From G963708235 sp963708235 (GTDB taxonomy: Bacteria; Actinomycetota; Acidimicrobiia; Spongiisociales; UBA5794), in assembly GCA_963708235.1 (NCBI GenBank), contig OY970200.1, forward strand, positions 1,860,001-1,924,000: DNA of 64,000 nucleotides, read 5' to 3'. Below the pieces are notes generated by a model, which had not been told where the DNA came from, made no database searches, and saw only the letters and a list, made by a program, of their open reading frames with translations. The position numbers and the translations under genes were made by a program. Below, one piece after another: positions 1-8,122 of this stretch (its first letter is position 1; the number at the start of each line of letters is the position of its first letter).

Positions 1-743
1 CCCCCGACCTGCTCCCCTCCGATGTCACCGGAGTCTCGGTGTGGGAACGTGACCGCAGCGAATTCGTGTTTCGCCCCGGACCGGTGTTCGCCAACGTGGT
101 GCTCGGTGACGAGATCAACCGGGCCAGCCCGAAGACCCAGTCGGCGTTGCTCGAAGCCATGGAGGAGCACCAGGTGACGGTGGACGGGGTCACCCGACCC
201 CTGGTCGCTCCCTTCCTGGTTGTCGCCACCCAGAACCCGATCGAGCACGAGGGGACCTATCCGCTCCCCGAGGCGCAGCTCGACCGGTTCATGATGCGGC
301 TGGTCATGGGGTACCCGGAACGGGCCAAGGAACTCGAGATGCTCGACTCCCACGGCTTCCACTCCACCTATACCGAACTCGAAGCCGTGGTCGACGCCGA
401 CGACATCATCACGATGATGGACACCGCCGGCCGGATCCACGTCGCCCCACCGCTCAAGTCCTACCTGGTCGACCTCGCCGACGCCTCCCGTCACGACGCC
501 GACCTCCTTCTCGGGATCTCGCCACGGGCCACGCTCAACCTGCTGCGGGCCGCCAGGAGCACGGCGGCGGCCTCGGGTCGTGACTATGTGACCCCAGACG
601 ACGTCAAGGCACTGCTCCGCCCGGTCCTCAATCACCGCCTGATCCTCCGTCCGGAGGCGCAGATGCGTGGGCTGGTGATGGACGATGTCATCGACAACCT
701 GATGGGGAGCGTCCCGGTACCCGGTATGGGTTCCGCAACCTGA
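1..743 (+). CDS. MoxR-family AAA+ ATPase (5' truncated by window edge)
   Basis: C-terminal part of a MoxR ATPase; the reading frame is open from base 3, so the start and the Walker A motif lie outside the window. Visible are the typical LLPSDVTG segment at the very start, Walker B in VVLGDEINRA, the arginine-finger region ASPKTQSALLEAM, sensor 1 (ATQNP) and the GTYPLPEAQLDRF segment, followed by the lid domain with ISPRATLNLLRAA. MoxR proteins are chaperone-like ATPases that work with DUF58 and VWA proteins to mature or insert partner complexes. The stop overlaps the ATG of the DUF58 gene by one base (TGATG), so the two are translationally coupled. Family assignment is very safe; the substrate is unknown. 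Confidence 0.96.
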   Translation, partial: PDLLPSDVTGVSVWERDRSEFVFRPGPVFANVVLGDEINRASPKTQSALLEAMEEHQVTVDGVTRPLVAPFLVVATQNPIEHEGTYPLPEAQLDRFMMRLVMGYPERAKELEMLDSHGFHSTYTELEAVVDADDIITMMDTAGRIHVAPPLKSYLVDLADASRHDADLLLGISPRATLNLLRAARSTAAASGRDYVTPDDVKALLRPVLNHRLILRPEAQMRGLVMDDVIDNLMGSVPVPGMGSAT

Positions 744-1927
744 TGCCCACCATCCGCGGCTGGGGAGCACTCGGCGCCTCCGTCGCACTGATGGTGCTGT
801 GGATCGCCTTCGGGGAGTCGCTCCTGCTGGCCGCTGCCGGGTTCCTGGCTGCGGCCGTCGGCTTCGGTGTCTGGTACGTACGGCGAGTCGCTCCGCGCAC
901 CTCGGTCCGTCGTCACATCATCCCGCAGCAACTTGCCGACGGTGATCGCGCCATGGTGACCGTGTCGCTGGTGGCCGAACGACCGCTGTCGCATGTCCAC
1001 GTCACCGACACCATCGAGGGACTGGGCAGCGCCGAGTTCGTCGCCGACCAGGTGGTGGCCGGCAACCCGCTGGTGGGACGGTACGAAGTGCTGTGCCGGC
1101 CGCGCGGGGTGTACCGGGTCGGCCCGACCGACGTCCGCATCCGCGATCCGTTCGGGATGGCCGAATCCGGAGGCACCACCGGTCGCATCGACCGGATGGT
1201 GGTCTTCCCCGCCGTAGACGCCCTCAAGGGTCTGCCCCTGGTCCGTGGCCAGGATCCCAACCAGGCGACCGCCAGGGCGCACTTCTCCCAAACCGGTGGC
1301 GAGGACTTCTTCACCATGCGCGAGTACCAGCAGGGCGACGACCTGCGCCGGGTCCACTGGCCGACATCGGCGCGCCGGGACACCCTGATGATCCGGCAAC
1401 TGGAGATGCCGTGGCAATCCCGTGCGCTGGTGATCCTCGATCCGGAGGCGTCCAGCTATCCCGGCGCCGACCTGTTCGAGCACGCCGTGCGCGGCGCCGC
1501 CTCGGCCGTCCACCATCTCTTCACCACCGGGTTCAGCCCGACGCTGTGGACCGGACGCCCGAGCGCCGTTTCGGTCACCACCTCGGCGTCGTACACCTTG
1601 GCGATGGAGGAACTGGCGACGGTGTCCCCCACCGAGGGCATCGATCTCCGTCACGGCATCGCCCGTCTGCGGCAGCACAGCGCCACCGGCGGGGCGCTGG
1701 TCCTGATCACCGGCCAACCGAGCCAGTCCCATCTCACGCTGTACCAGGCGATCGGCCGTGACTACGGGCGAGTCATCGTGCTGGCCACCACCGACGAGGC
1801 CGACGACACGGTCGCCACATTCCGTCGATCGGGCGCCGTCACCGTGTTGGCACCCCGTGGCACCGACTGGGGTGACGCCTGGACCGAGGCAATGGAGCAC
1901 ACGTGGTCTATCGCAACACCGGGCTAG
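743..1927 (+). CDS. DUF58 domain protein
   Basis: 394-residue membrane-anchored protein of the DUF58 family. Two hydrophobic segments occupy about residues 7-45 and are followed by a soluble beta-rich region (residues 50-150). The DUF58 signature lies near residues 190-215 (EDFFTMREYQQGDD then RRVHWPTSARRDTLMIRQ). The C-terminal half has a VWA-like fold, including LVILDPEAS. It sits between a MoxR ATPase and a transglutaminase-like membrane protein, a common conserved arrangement whose exact biochemical role is unresolved. The ATG overlaps the MoxR stop by one base, and the 3' end overlaps the next gene by 25 bases. The gene order is known from many actinobacteria; any function in envelope protein maturation is inferred. 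Confidence 0.95.
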   Translation: MPTIRGWGALGASVALMVLWIAFGESLLLAAAGFLAAAVGFGVWYVRRVAPRTSVRRHIIPQQLADGDRAMVTVSLVAERPLSHVHVTDTIEGLGSAEFVADQVVAGNPLVGRYEVLCRPRGVYRVGPTDVRIRDPFGMAESGGTTGRIDRMVVFPAVDALKGLPLVRGQDPNQATARAHFSQTGGEDFFTMREYQQGDDLRRVHWPTSARRDTLMIRQLEMPWQSRALVILDPEASSYPGADLFEHAVRGAASAVHHLFTTGFSPTLWTGRPSAVSVTTSASYTLAMEELATVSPTEGIDLRHGIARLRQHSATGGALVLITGQPSQSHLTLYQAIGRDYGRVIVLATTDEADDTVATFRRSGAVTVLAPRGTDWGDAWTEAMEHTWSIATPG

Positions 1928-4311
1928 CCGCCGTCGCCGTCGCCGCCCTGGCGTTGTTCCAGCTCACCGGGCTGCTGCGACCCACCGAGGTCGGGACCCC
2001 GTGGCAGATCGTCGTCGTCGCCGGGCTCCTGCTCGGCACCGTCATCACCTGGGCCGGATTGAGCTTCCGCCTCCCCTGGTGGGTGGTGGTGGTCGCCAAC
2101 CTGCTCACCCTCGGAATCGTGGCGTTCCGGATCGTGACCCCCGACACGATGGTGTCGGTCTTTCCCACCACCGCCAGCTTCACGGTGCTGTCCAACGAGT
2201 TGTCGCAGGCGACCGCCATCATCCGCAACGGTATCGAACCGGTGATCCCTGTTCCCGGGTTGGTGGCGCTCACCACGGCGGCGATGTGGGGGCTGGGCGC
2301 AACTGCCGCCTACGGGCTCAGCCGGGGACGACCCGCCCTGGCCGTGGTTCCCGGGCTGATCGTTTCCGCCCAGTTCACCACCATGGCCCGCACCCCCACC
2401 GATCCGATCCTGGTGGCGGTGTTCGTCATCCTGCTCGCCACCTCCATCCTCGCCGTGACCTCCGATCAGCGGCGGGCAACCGCCGGGCGGATGGCGCATT
2501 CGACCGGCGACACCTTCTCACGGCGTGTGGTCGCCCCTGCCACCGTCGGCGCCCTGTCGGTGACGCTGATCGGGAGCCTGCTGGCAGTGGGTGCGTTCCG
2601 GTCGGCGGTACCCGTCGACGGGATGATGGAATGGCGCGCCACCTCGGGTCTGTCGGGATCGCTGTTCGGCGGGGTGGCCTACAACCCGTTCATCTCGATC
2701 CGGAACTCGCTGGTGAGCGACAGCGACGTCCCGGTCTTCGTCGCTCGTGTCTCCGGCGGCATTCCCGCCTCCGAAACGTACTTCCAGCTGCTCACCATGG
2801 AGAACTACGACAGCGGCCAGTTCGCTGCCGGGGGGAGCCAGGTCGAGGATCCCGGGTCCGGACCCTGGGAGGACCCGGGGCATGCCTTCGCCGGCCCCAC
2901 CATCTCGACCACCTCCACGGTGGTGATCGACCGCCTCCGTATGGAATGGCTACCGGCTCCCTACAGCACCCGACGCATCCTCGGCGACAGCACCTTGAAC
3001 TCGGCCCTGCGGGTCCGCAGCTCGGACACCGCCGTGCTTCTCGATGGCACCGTCAGCTACGCATCGATGCAGTACACCGCCGAGTCCGATGTCCCCCGGC
3101 CCGACCTTGCCGCCCTGAGCAGCGTCGACGGCACACTGAGCCCGCTCTTCATGGCGGCCTCCGCAGCCGGCGAACCGGGGGTTCCGTCGGCGATCGAGGT
3201 CGCCGAACGCCCGGAGCCACCGGATGCCGAACGCTACCTGGAACTTCCCGAAGACCTCGACATCGGCATCGAGCAGTTGGCGCGCCAGCAGACCGCCAAC
3301 CTGGACACCCCGTTCGAGAAGGCGCTCGGGCTCGAAGCGTGGCTGCAATCCGACGAGTTCCGCTACACGACCTCGATCCCGCCCGGTCACGGGGCAACCG
3401 ATGTCGCCGAGTGGTTGCTCCCCCGCTACTCGGACCAGCCCTTTCACCGGGCGGGCTACTGCGAGAACTTCGCCACCGCCATGGCCGTGATGGCCCGCAC
3501 GCTCGGGATCCATTCCCGTGTGGTGCTCGGATTCACCCCCGGCGAGCCGACACCGGGAGATCCCGATGTCGTCGTGGTGCGTGACCGCAACGCCCACGCA
3601 TGGGTCGAGTTGTGGATGCCGTCGCAGGGATGGGTTCGCTTCGATCCCACACCCCGCGGCGACGACGTCACCACCGCCACCAACGACGCCGTCGCCGCCG
3701 AGGTGGGGTTCGACCCGATGTCGTACCTGGATCAGATCGACCTCGGCGACCGGCCCCAGGCGACGCCGGCGCCTCCCGGACGGATGGAGCCACCAGATGT
3801 CCCCAACGATGCGACGCTCGATCCCGACCTGCTCGAGGACGGGCAGTCCGGTTGGGAGGCACCACCGTGGATGGCGCAGATTCCGCTGGTGCTGCTGGTG
3901 CTCACCGTCCTTCTCGGGGCGCTGCCGCTGGTCAAGTGGTGGCGCAGACGGCGCCGGATGACACGGCTCCGCAACGGGGATGTGACCGCGGCGTGGGACG
4001 AGATCGTGGCCCAACTCACCGACCTGGGTCAGCGGCCGGACGACGCCCTGACCCCGAACGAACTGGCCGACGCCGTCGCCCCTGAGCTACGCCCGCTCGC
4101 CTCGGTCTACGGTCGTGCGGTCTACGCGGCGGAGGGAAGCGTGCGCCCGCCACACCTGGCGACCGCCGAGCAGTCGATGCGACAGACCACGGCGGTCCTC
4201 GCCGGTGGGCTCAGCCCGTGGCAGCGGATAGTCACCTGGTACCGCCCGGGGTCCGTGCTGCCGCAGCGGCGCCCCGGGACCCGTCACCGTTCGGCTCGCC
4301 GCAACCCGTGA
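1903..4311 (+). CDS. TgpA-like membrane transglutaminase-like protein
   Basis: 802 residues. A block of N-terminal transmembrane helices (about residues 5-215) is followed by a periplasmic/extracellular transglutaminase-core domain. The papain-like triad is visible as Cys520 (AGYCENF), His565 (NAHAWVEL) and Asp581 (VRFDPTP). One further membrane helix (about residues 663-685) and a cytoplasmic DUF4129-like tail follow. The architecture matches TgpA/DUF3488 proteins, which accompany MoxR and DUF58. I chose the GTG at 1903, which overlaps DUF58 by 25 bases and leads straight into the first helix. All catalytic residues are present, so it could be an active cysteine protease or transglutaminase; the substrate is unknown. 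Confidence 0.92.
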   Translation: MVYRNTGLAAVAVAALALFQLTGLLRPTEVGTPWQIVVVAGLLLGTVITWAGLSFRLPWWVVVVANLLTLGIVAFRIVTPDTMVSVFPTTASFTVLSNELSQATAIIRNGIEPVIPVPGLVALTTAAMWGLGATAAYGLSRGRPALAVVPGLIVSAQFTTMARTPTDPILVAVFVILLATSILAVTSDQRRATAGRMAHSTGDTFSRRVVAPATVGALSVTLIGSLLAVGAFRSAVPVDGMMEWRATSGLSGSLFGGVAYNPFISIRNSLVSDSDVPVFVARVSGGIPASETYFQLLTMENYDSGQFAAGGSQVEDPGSGPWEDPGHAFAGPTISTTSTVVIDRLRMEWLPAPYSTRRILGDSTLNSALRVRSSDTAVLLDGTVSYASMQYTAESDVPRPDLAALSSVDGTLSPLFMAASAAGEPGVPSAIEVAERPEPPDAERYLELPEDLDIGIEQLARQQTANLDTPFEKALGLEAWLQSDEFRYTTSIPPGHGATDVAEWLLPRYSDQPFHRAGYCENFATAMAVMARTLGIHSRVVLGFTPGEPTPGDPDVVVVRDRNAHAWVELWMPSQGWVRFDPTPRGDDVTTATNDAVAAEVGFDPMSYLDQIDLGDRPQATPAPPGRMEPPDVPNDATLDPDLLEDGQSGWEAPPWMAQIPLVLLVLTVLLGALPLVKWWRRRRRMTRLRNGDVTAAWDEIVAQLTDLGQRPDDALTPNELADAVAPELRPLASVYGRAVYAAEGSVRPPHLATAEQSMRQTTAVLAGGLSPWQRIVTWYRPGSVLPQRRPGTRHRSARRNP

Positions 4312-4344
4312 CCTGGCCCCGGCAGGACCGGTCAACCGGGCAAT

Positions 4345-4420
4345 CGATCGGCTGATCAGCGATCGGCTGATCAGCCGATCGCTGATCAAGCGATCAGTTG
4401 GTCGAGCGATCAGCTGGTCT
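4345..4420. repeat. Short GATC-rich tandem/inverted repeat array
   Basis: The spacer between the convergent transglutaminase-like and MerR genes has two perfect head-to-tail 15-bp units, CGATCGGCTGATCAG (4345-4359 and 4360-4374), followed by degenerate units (GATCGCTGATCAAG, CGATCAGTTGGTCGAG, CGATCAGCTGGTC) that run into the MerR stop codon. The array has at least six GATC sites. It looks like slippage-type expansion combined with an inverted repeat; no function is known. Confidence 0.85.
4353..4388. other. 36-bp perfect palindrome
   Basis: Bases 4353-4388 are a perfect palindrome centred between 4370 and 4371 (core TGATCA, arms TGATCAGCGATCGGC and its complement). It lies between two convergent genes, so its hairpin could act as a bidirectional transcription barrier. 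There is no T-run on either side, so it is not a classical intrinsic terminator. A dimeric protein-binding site is the alternative. Confidence 0.8.
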
Positions 4421-4901
4421 CGACCTCGGAGAGCACATCGTCCTCGACACGGCGGAGCAACTCGAGGAAGTGGTCGCGGTCCAACTCGAATCGGGTCACA
4501 TCGTCTTCGACCTTGCGGGCGATCTCGTTGATGGCGACGAAGAAGGAGAGCTGACCTTGGCGGAGCGCATCGAGCAGTTCGTCGTCGTCTGCGGCGACCC
4601 GGAAGATGGAGTGGCCGTCGGTGACGAGGCGGACCTCGGCAAGATGCTGGTCCATGTCGGCGGTGCGGCGAAGGTAGTCCCACGCCCGCCGGACCCGCTG
4701 GACCGACATCCCGTTGTCGAGCAGGCTCTTCACCACTCTGAGGGCGACGAGATCACGGAACGAGTAGAGACGTCGACGTCCCGGTCGCCCTCCCGTGCTC
4801 TGGATCGTCGGCTGCACCAACTCCACTTTGTCCCAGTATCTGAGCTGATGAGGGGTGCATCTCGTCAACTTCGAAGCCTGCTGGGCGGTAAACCCTTCCA
4901 A
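4410..4901 (-). CDS. MerR-family transcriptional regulator
   Basis: 163 residues. The N-terminal winged-helix region shows the MerR pattern: FTAQQASKLTRCTPHQLRYWDK (residues 4-25), then RRRLYSFRDLVALRVVKSLLDNG and an amphipathic helix with VQRVRRAWDYLR. The C-terminal half is acidic and helical, with no cysteine cluster, so metal sensing is unlikely and the effector is unknown. The start is a TTG at 4901 with the strong ribosome-binding site GGGAGGA just upstream. The gene runs convergently into the MoxR operon, and its stop lies inside the GATC repeat array. DUF3040 is encoded just upstream on the same strand. Target genes cannot be read from the sequence. Confidence 0.88.
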   Translation of the reverse strand: MEGFTAQQASKLTRCTPHQLRYWDKVELVQPTIQSTGGRPGRRRLYSFRDLVALRVVKSLLDNGMSVQRVRRAWDYLRRTADMDQHLAEVRLVTDGHSIFRVAADDDELLDALRQGQLSFFVAINEIARKVEDDVTRFELDRDHFLELLRRVEDDVLSEVETS

Positions 4902-5009
4902 CGATCCTCCCTACACAAATCCGAGTACCTGGTCTTTGGCGCGGCATGCATCAGCCAAGGCACCTGGAAATCGACTTACCGGCGGTCCCTCCCCGGTCAA
5001 AGCCGCACT

Positions 5010-5351
5010 CTAGCGGTCGCGCTCCCACCTCTGCCGGACATGTCCGAACCATGTTCCGAACGCCGTGGGACCGGACGGTTCGAGGCGTCGGCGACGCATG
5101 TTCATCGCCAGCCAGCCGACGCTCACCACCATGACCACGAAGCCTCCGAGGGCAACGGCGGTCCACCGTTCGAAGGTGGCGACCATCGTGATCAGACCGA
5201 CGACGAAGCCGGCGGCGGCAAGACGATTCCAACGCCGACTGACCGACTCGAGGGTCGTGTTGGCGACCGTCTGAGCCAGTTTCGGGTCTTCTTCGTAGAA
5301 CTGGCGCTCGATCTCTTCGAGGATGCGCTGTTCTCGGTCATTGAGCGGCAT
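5010..5351 (-). CDS. DUF3040 small membrane protein
   Basis: 113 residues. The N-terminus MPLNDREQRILEEIERQFYEEDP is the hallmark of DUF3040, a family essentially confined to actinobacteria. Two hydrophobic helices follow (about residues 45-60 and 64-82), then a short Arg-rich tail (MRRRR). The ATG at 5351 was chosen because the family begins exactly there, and AAGGATCAAGG upstream can serve as a weak ribosome-binding site. A TATACT box lies 35 bases upstream. The function of DUF3040 is unknown; topology suggests a small inner-membrane hairpin protein. It is useful mainly as a taxonomic marker. Confidence 0.9.
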   Translation of the reverse strand: MPLNDREQRILEEIERQFYEEDPKLAQTVANTTLESVSRRWNRLAAAGFVVGLITMVATFERWTAVALGGFVVMVVSVGWLAMNMRRRRLEPSGPTAFGTWFGHVRQRWERDR

Positions 5352-5386
5352 GCCTTGATCCTTAGGCCGGGAACGTCGGCACGCTG

Positions 5387-5392
5387 AGTATA
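5387..5392 (-). promoter_or_regulatory. Putative -10 box for the DUF3040 gene
   Basis: TATACT on the minus strand, 35 bases before the DUF3040 ATG. It is near-consensus for a housekeeping sigma factor; no convincing -35 hexamer is visible at the expected distance. Confidence 0.45.
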
Positions 5393-5495
5393 CCGCCACG
5401 CCACCGTTGCGATCAGTGCTCCCGAGCGTGGGATGCCACCGATCTCGCCGACCCGGTTCGGCGGTCGGCGTGCCACCTCCGGACCGCCGACCCCA

Positions 5496-5501
5496 TACAC
5501 T
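5496..5501 (+). promoter_or_regulatory. Putative -10 box, leaderless start
   Basis: TACACT ends six bases before the ATG of the histidine phosphatase. No ribosome-binding site fits in this gap, consistent with a leaderless transcript. Confidence 0.45.
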
Positions 5502-5507
5502 CGCCCG

Positions 5508-6197
5508 ATGATCAGCGACCCGTCTGCCACCAGAGAACCCGGCGCCACCAGCGCCCCGCCGACAGGGCACCAACTCCACCTGGTCCGTCACGGCGAGGTG
5601 CACAACCCGGACCACCTGGTGTACGCCGCCCTCCCCGGTTTCACCCTGAGTCCTGCCGGGATTCGCCAGGCCGAGGCGGCGGCCGCACATCTCGCCGATC
5701 GACCGGTGGTGCTGGTGGTGAGCTCGCCGCTGGAACGGGCGGTGGAGACCGCAACCCACATCGCCGACCGCCACGGGGTCCCGGTGGTCCAGGACGAGAA
5801 CCTGACCGAGTGGGGCTACTCGACCGGTTGGGCGGGACGTCGTTGGGAGGATCTCCCGGAACAGTTCCCCGGCGAGTTGGAGGCCTATCTGGCTGATCCG
5901 TCGGACCTCGGATTCGGTACCGAGACGCTCGATACGATGACCGCCCGGATGGAGACAGCGGTCTCCGGATACTGGCGGCGGCGCCATCCACCAGGGGATC
6001 TGGTCATCGTCTCCCACCAGGACCCGGTGGAGGCGTTACGGCGCCGGCTCACCGGTCGTACCTGGGACCGGTTCCACGAAGCGAAGCCGTCGCACGCCAG
6101 CGTGGTGAGCCTGGCCCCCGGCGACGGCCGTTGGCACGAGCTTCAGGTCTGGGAGCCACCCAACCCCGACGACCAACCCTCGGGACCGGTCCCGTGA
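5508..6197 (+). CDS. Histidine phosphatase family protein
   Basis: 229 residues, phosphoglycerate-mutase-like fold. The catalytic RHG box is LVRHGEVHN (about residues 25-33). The second conserved stretch, VVSSPLERAVETA, and the distal HQDPVEA (replacing the usual HGG/HAD) complete the active-site pattern. Members dephosphorylate small metabolites or phosphoproteins; the substrate cannot be inferred. The ATG at 5508 was preferred over an in-frame ATG at 5433 because a TACACT -10 box lies six bases before it and the upstream codons are not conserved-looking. A Pro/Thr-rich N-terminal 20 residues precedes the fold. It is encoded upstream of a lipoprotein in the same direction. Confidence 0.9.
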   Translation: MISDPSATREPGATSAPPTGHQLHLVRHGEVHNPDHLVYAALPGFTLSPAGIRQAEAAAAHLADRPVVLVVSSPLERAVETATHIADRHGVPVVQDENLTEWGYSTGWAGRRWEDLPEQFPGELEAYLADPSDLGFGTETLDTMTARMETAVSGYWRRRHPPGDLVIVSHQDPVEALRRRLTGRTWDRFHEAKPSHASVVSLAPGDGRWHELQVWEPPNPDDQPSGPVP

Positions 6198-6244
6198 GCG
6201 GCTGATGCGGGATCCCCAAGACCTTTGCGCCCGGGAACCCCTCC

Positions 6245-6250
6245 TACAAT
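6245..6250 (+). promoter_or_regulatory. Putative -10 box for the cupredoxin-like lipoprotein
   Basis: TACAAT, one mismatch from consensus, 22 bases before the ATG at 6273. The start codon has a GAGGAGG ribosome-binding site, so this transcript would have a normal leader. Confidence 0.5.
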
Positions 6251-6272
6251 ATGGGCTGATCCGAGGAGGACC

Positions 6273-6797
6273 ATGCGCCGAGTAGGACGAAGCCCCGACG
6301 CATCCCATGCAGCGGCATCCCATGCAGCGGGGAGGCCGATGCGGTGGGCAGACGGGTTGACCGTCACGGTGGGCTCGTCCTCCCGCCGCCTTGCGTTCTC
6401 GATCGGGATCATCGCCGCCGCCACCCTCATCGCCGGCTGCGGGAGTGGGCCTTCTCCCGCCGCACTGGCCGCCGATCGCCGTCCAGTGGTCACCACCACC
6501 ACCGAGCCGCCACCGGAAGGCGTTGCGCTGGTGGTGATCTCCAATGGGGCGTTCCGACCGGCGAACGTCCGTCTCGATATCGACGAGCAATGGATCGTGA
6601 TGTGGCGACACGACGACGACGCCGAGCGCGAGTACCTCATCGAGACCAGGGACGGGTCGTTCTCCAGCGAGGTCCTCGGGCCAGGCGACACATTCCAGGT
6701 CGACTTCAGCGAGTTCGAACCCGGTATCTACCGCTACTTCGCCGCCATCGGCAACACACGGATCCCGGGGTCGATCGACACCCGCCCGGCCCAGTAG
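6273..6797 (+). CDS. Lipoprotein with cupredoxin-like domain
   Basis: 174 residues. The membrane-directing segment ends in a clear lipobox (LIAGC, Cys56), followed by a Thr-rich linker and a beta domain (about residues 85-174). That domain resembles cupredoxin-like folds (GAFRPANVRLDIDEQWIVMW, and a late EFEPGIYRYFAAIGN strand) but lacks the usual Cys/Met copper ligands. It is probably exported and diacylglycerol-anchored. The ATG at 6273 has GAGGAGG three bases away. An alternative ATG at 6339, behind GGGGAGG, would give a more typical 33-residue signal peptide. The extra N-terminal stretch contains a 15-bp duplication encoding SHAAA/SHAAG. Role unknown. Confidence 0.78.
   Translation: MRRVGRSPDASHAAASHAAGRPMRWADGLTVTVGSSSRRLAFSIGIIAAATLIAGCGSGPSPAALAADRRPVVTTTTEPPPEGVALVVISNGAFRPANVRLDIDEQWIVMWRHDDDAEREYLIETRDGSFSSEVLGPGDTFQVDFSEFEPGIYRYFAAIGNTRIPGSIDTRPAQ
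6301..6330 (+). repeat. 15-bp tandem duplication
   Basis: CATCCCATGCAGCGG occurs twice head to tail, in frame, adding five residues to the N-terminus of the lipoprotein if the upstream ATG is used. Confidence 0.85.
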
Positions 6798-6821
6798 CGG
6801 CATCGTGCGAGACGTCACCTG

Positions 6822-7619
6822 ATGGGACTCCCCCGAAGCCCGTATGTCGTCGCCGCCCTGGTGGTGATCAGCGGCATCGCCACGGCCCTCCATCTCGCAG
6901 ACGAGCCCGGACCGTTCGATCCGTCGTCGCTGCTGGTGATCACCCTCGGAATCGTCATCTTCACCCTGGTCACCTGCGCCGGTCTGCTGCTGGCCCGTGG
7001 GCGGTGGAGCCGCCGGCTGGGGACCCTCGTCGTCGTGGGCAACCTGACGCTGGTCGCCATCGTCCCGCCCGGGCCCTGGGCGGTGGTGGCGGTGGTGACG
7101 GGGATCGGTGCGCTGGTCGGGTTGCTGGGCCGCTGGCTCGACGGCTGGGTGCGACCTCGACCTTCGGCCATCGGACCGGACCCGAAGGCGGTGCTGATCC
7201 TGCTCGGGCTGCTTGGGTTCGTTCCCCTGATGGGCCTCGCCTCACCCGCCGGACTGACTCCGGGGCACGGGTTGCTCGGCGCCGCCGCCCTGCTGCTTGC
7301 CTGGGGGTACGGGAAGGCCCAGATCTGGGCGCTGTGGGCGATGCGCGTGGCGTTGCCGTTGGTGGCGATCCCGGCGGTCGCCTCCTCACCACCGGCAGGC
7401 GCCGTGGCGATCGTGGTGCTCACCGGTGCGGTGGTGTGGCTGGCATGGTCCCGCCAGGCGCTGCTCTCGGTGCAACCGCTTCCGACCACGCTCCCCGGCC
7501 CCCGACCGCCCCGGGCCGGGGAACCCCAGCCCGGGACAGCCCAGCCCGGGACAGCCCAGCCCGGGACAGCCCGGTCCGGGGATCGACCAGGTACGACAGG
7601 ACGGGAGGGACCGACATGA
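6822..7619 (+). CDS. Polytopic membrane protein of unknown function
   Basis: 265 residues, not recognised. Hydrophobic segments near residues 8-24, 37-58, 65-85, 89-104, 122-140, 147-163 and 174-210 suggest six or seven transmembrane helices. There are no charged or catalytic motifs inside them. The last ~35 residues are a Pro/Gly/Thr-rich tail that includes three copies of PGTAQ from a 15-bp tandem repeat. The gene overlaps the next by four bases (ATGA) and begins 24 bases after the lipoprotein, so the set 6273-8367 is probably one operon of envelope proteins. Function unknown. Confidence 0.75.
   Translation: MGLPRSPYVVAALVVISGIATALHLADEPGPFDPSSLLVITLGIVIFTLVTCAGLLLARGRWSRRLGTLVVVGNLTLVAIVPPGPWAVVAVVTGIGALVGLLGRWLDGWVRPRPSAIGPDPKAVLILLGLLGFVPLMGLASPAGLTPGHGLLGAAALLLAWGYGKAQIWALWAMRVALPLVAIPAVASSPPAGAVAIVVLTGAVVWLAWSRQALLSVQPLPTTLPGPRPPRAGEPQPGTAQPGTAQPGTARSGDRPGTTGREGPT
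7525..7569 (+). repeat. 15-bp tandem repeat, three units
   Basis: CCCAGCCCGGGACAG is repeated three times (7525-7539, 7540-7554, 7555-7569) with a fourth degenerate unit following. It codes for the PGTAQ repeats in the C-terminal tail of the membrane protein at 6822. Confidence 0.9.
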
Positions 7620-8122
7620 GGACACCCGATGTGGTCACGGTGACGGTGGTGACCCTGCTCGCCGGTGCCGGGGGCCTGCTCCTCGGCGGCCCGGTCGGGC
7701 TCGGTGTCGGGGTGATCCTCGGTGCGCTGACCGGGTGGCTCACGGTGCGGGCACAGGTCCGTCCGGTTGTGGTGATCGTCATCGTCGCCGGAGCGGTCGG
7801 CGGCGCACTCGCCGGAGATGGCATCGTCCGAGCGCTCTGCTTTCCGGGGTCGTGTACGGCGCTTGCCGGCACCGCCTCGGCGCTGACCGGTGTCGCCACC
7901 GCCATCGGTGTAGGTCTGGTGATGGCCCTGGTGATCAGGTCGTTCGACGAGTTTCAGGAGGGGGCGGGGCGGCGGCCGACGCCGACCGGGACCCCCGACC
8001 CCGGGGCGTCCCCGGAGACGGCAACCGTCGCCGGCGACCTGTCACCGGCCGACGCAGAACCCCTCTCGGAGCCGGCACCCGAGACCGGTGGCGCCCTCCC
8101 CGACCATGGTGACCCCCGGTGA
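7616..8122 (+). CDS. Small Gly/Ala-rich membrane protein
   Basis: 168 residues, not recognised. Four hydrophobic segments rich in Gly, Ala and Val (about residues 6-24, 25-42, 49-66 and 77-98) form a compact membrane domain. A Pro/Thr/Glu-rich hydrophilic C-terminus of about 55 residues follows. The ATG at 7616 has GGGAGGGA upstream and overlaps the previous stop by four bases. The 3' end overlaps the next GTG by four bases, so it is the middle gene of a tightly coupled trio of membrane proteins. Two Cys residues (FPGSCTAL region, FP preceded by LC) might form a disulfide. Function unknown. Confidence 0.7.
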   Translation: MRTPDVVTVTVVTLLAGAGGLLLGGPVGLGVGVILGALTGWLTVRAQVRPVVVIVIVAGAVGGALAGDGIVRALCFPGSCTALAGTASALTGVATAIGVGLVMALVIRSFDEFQEGAGRRPTPTGTPDPGASPETATVAGDLSPADAEPLSEPAPETGGALPDHGDPR

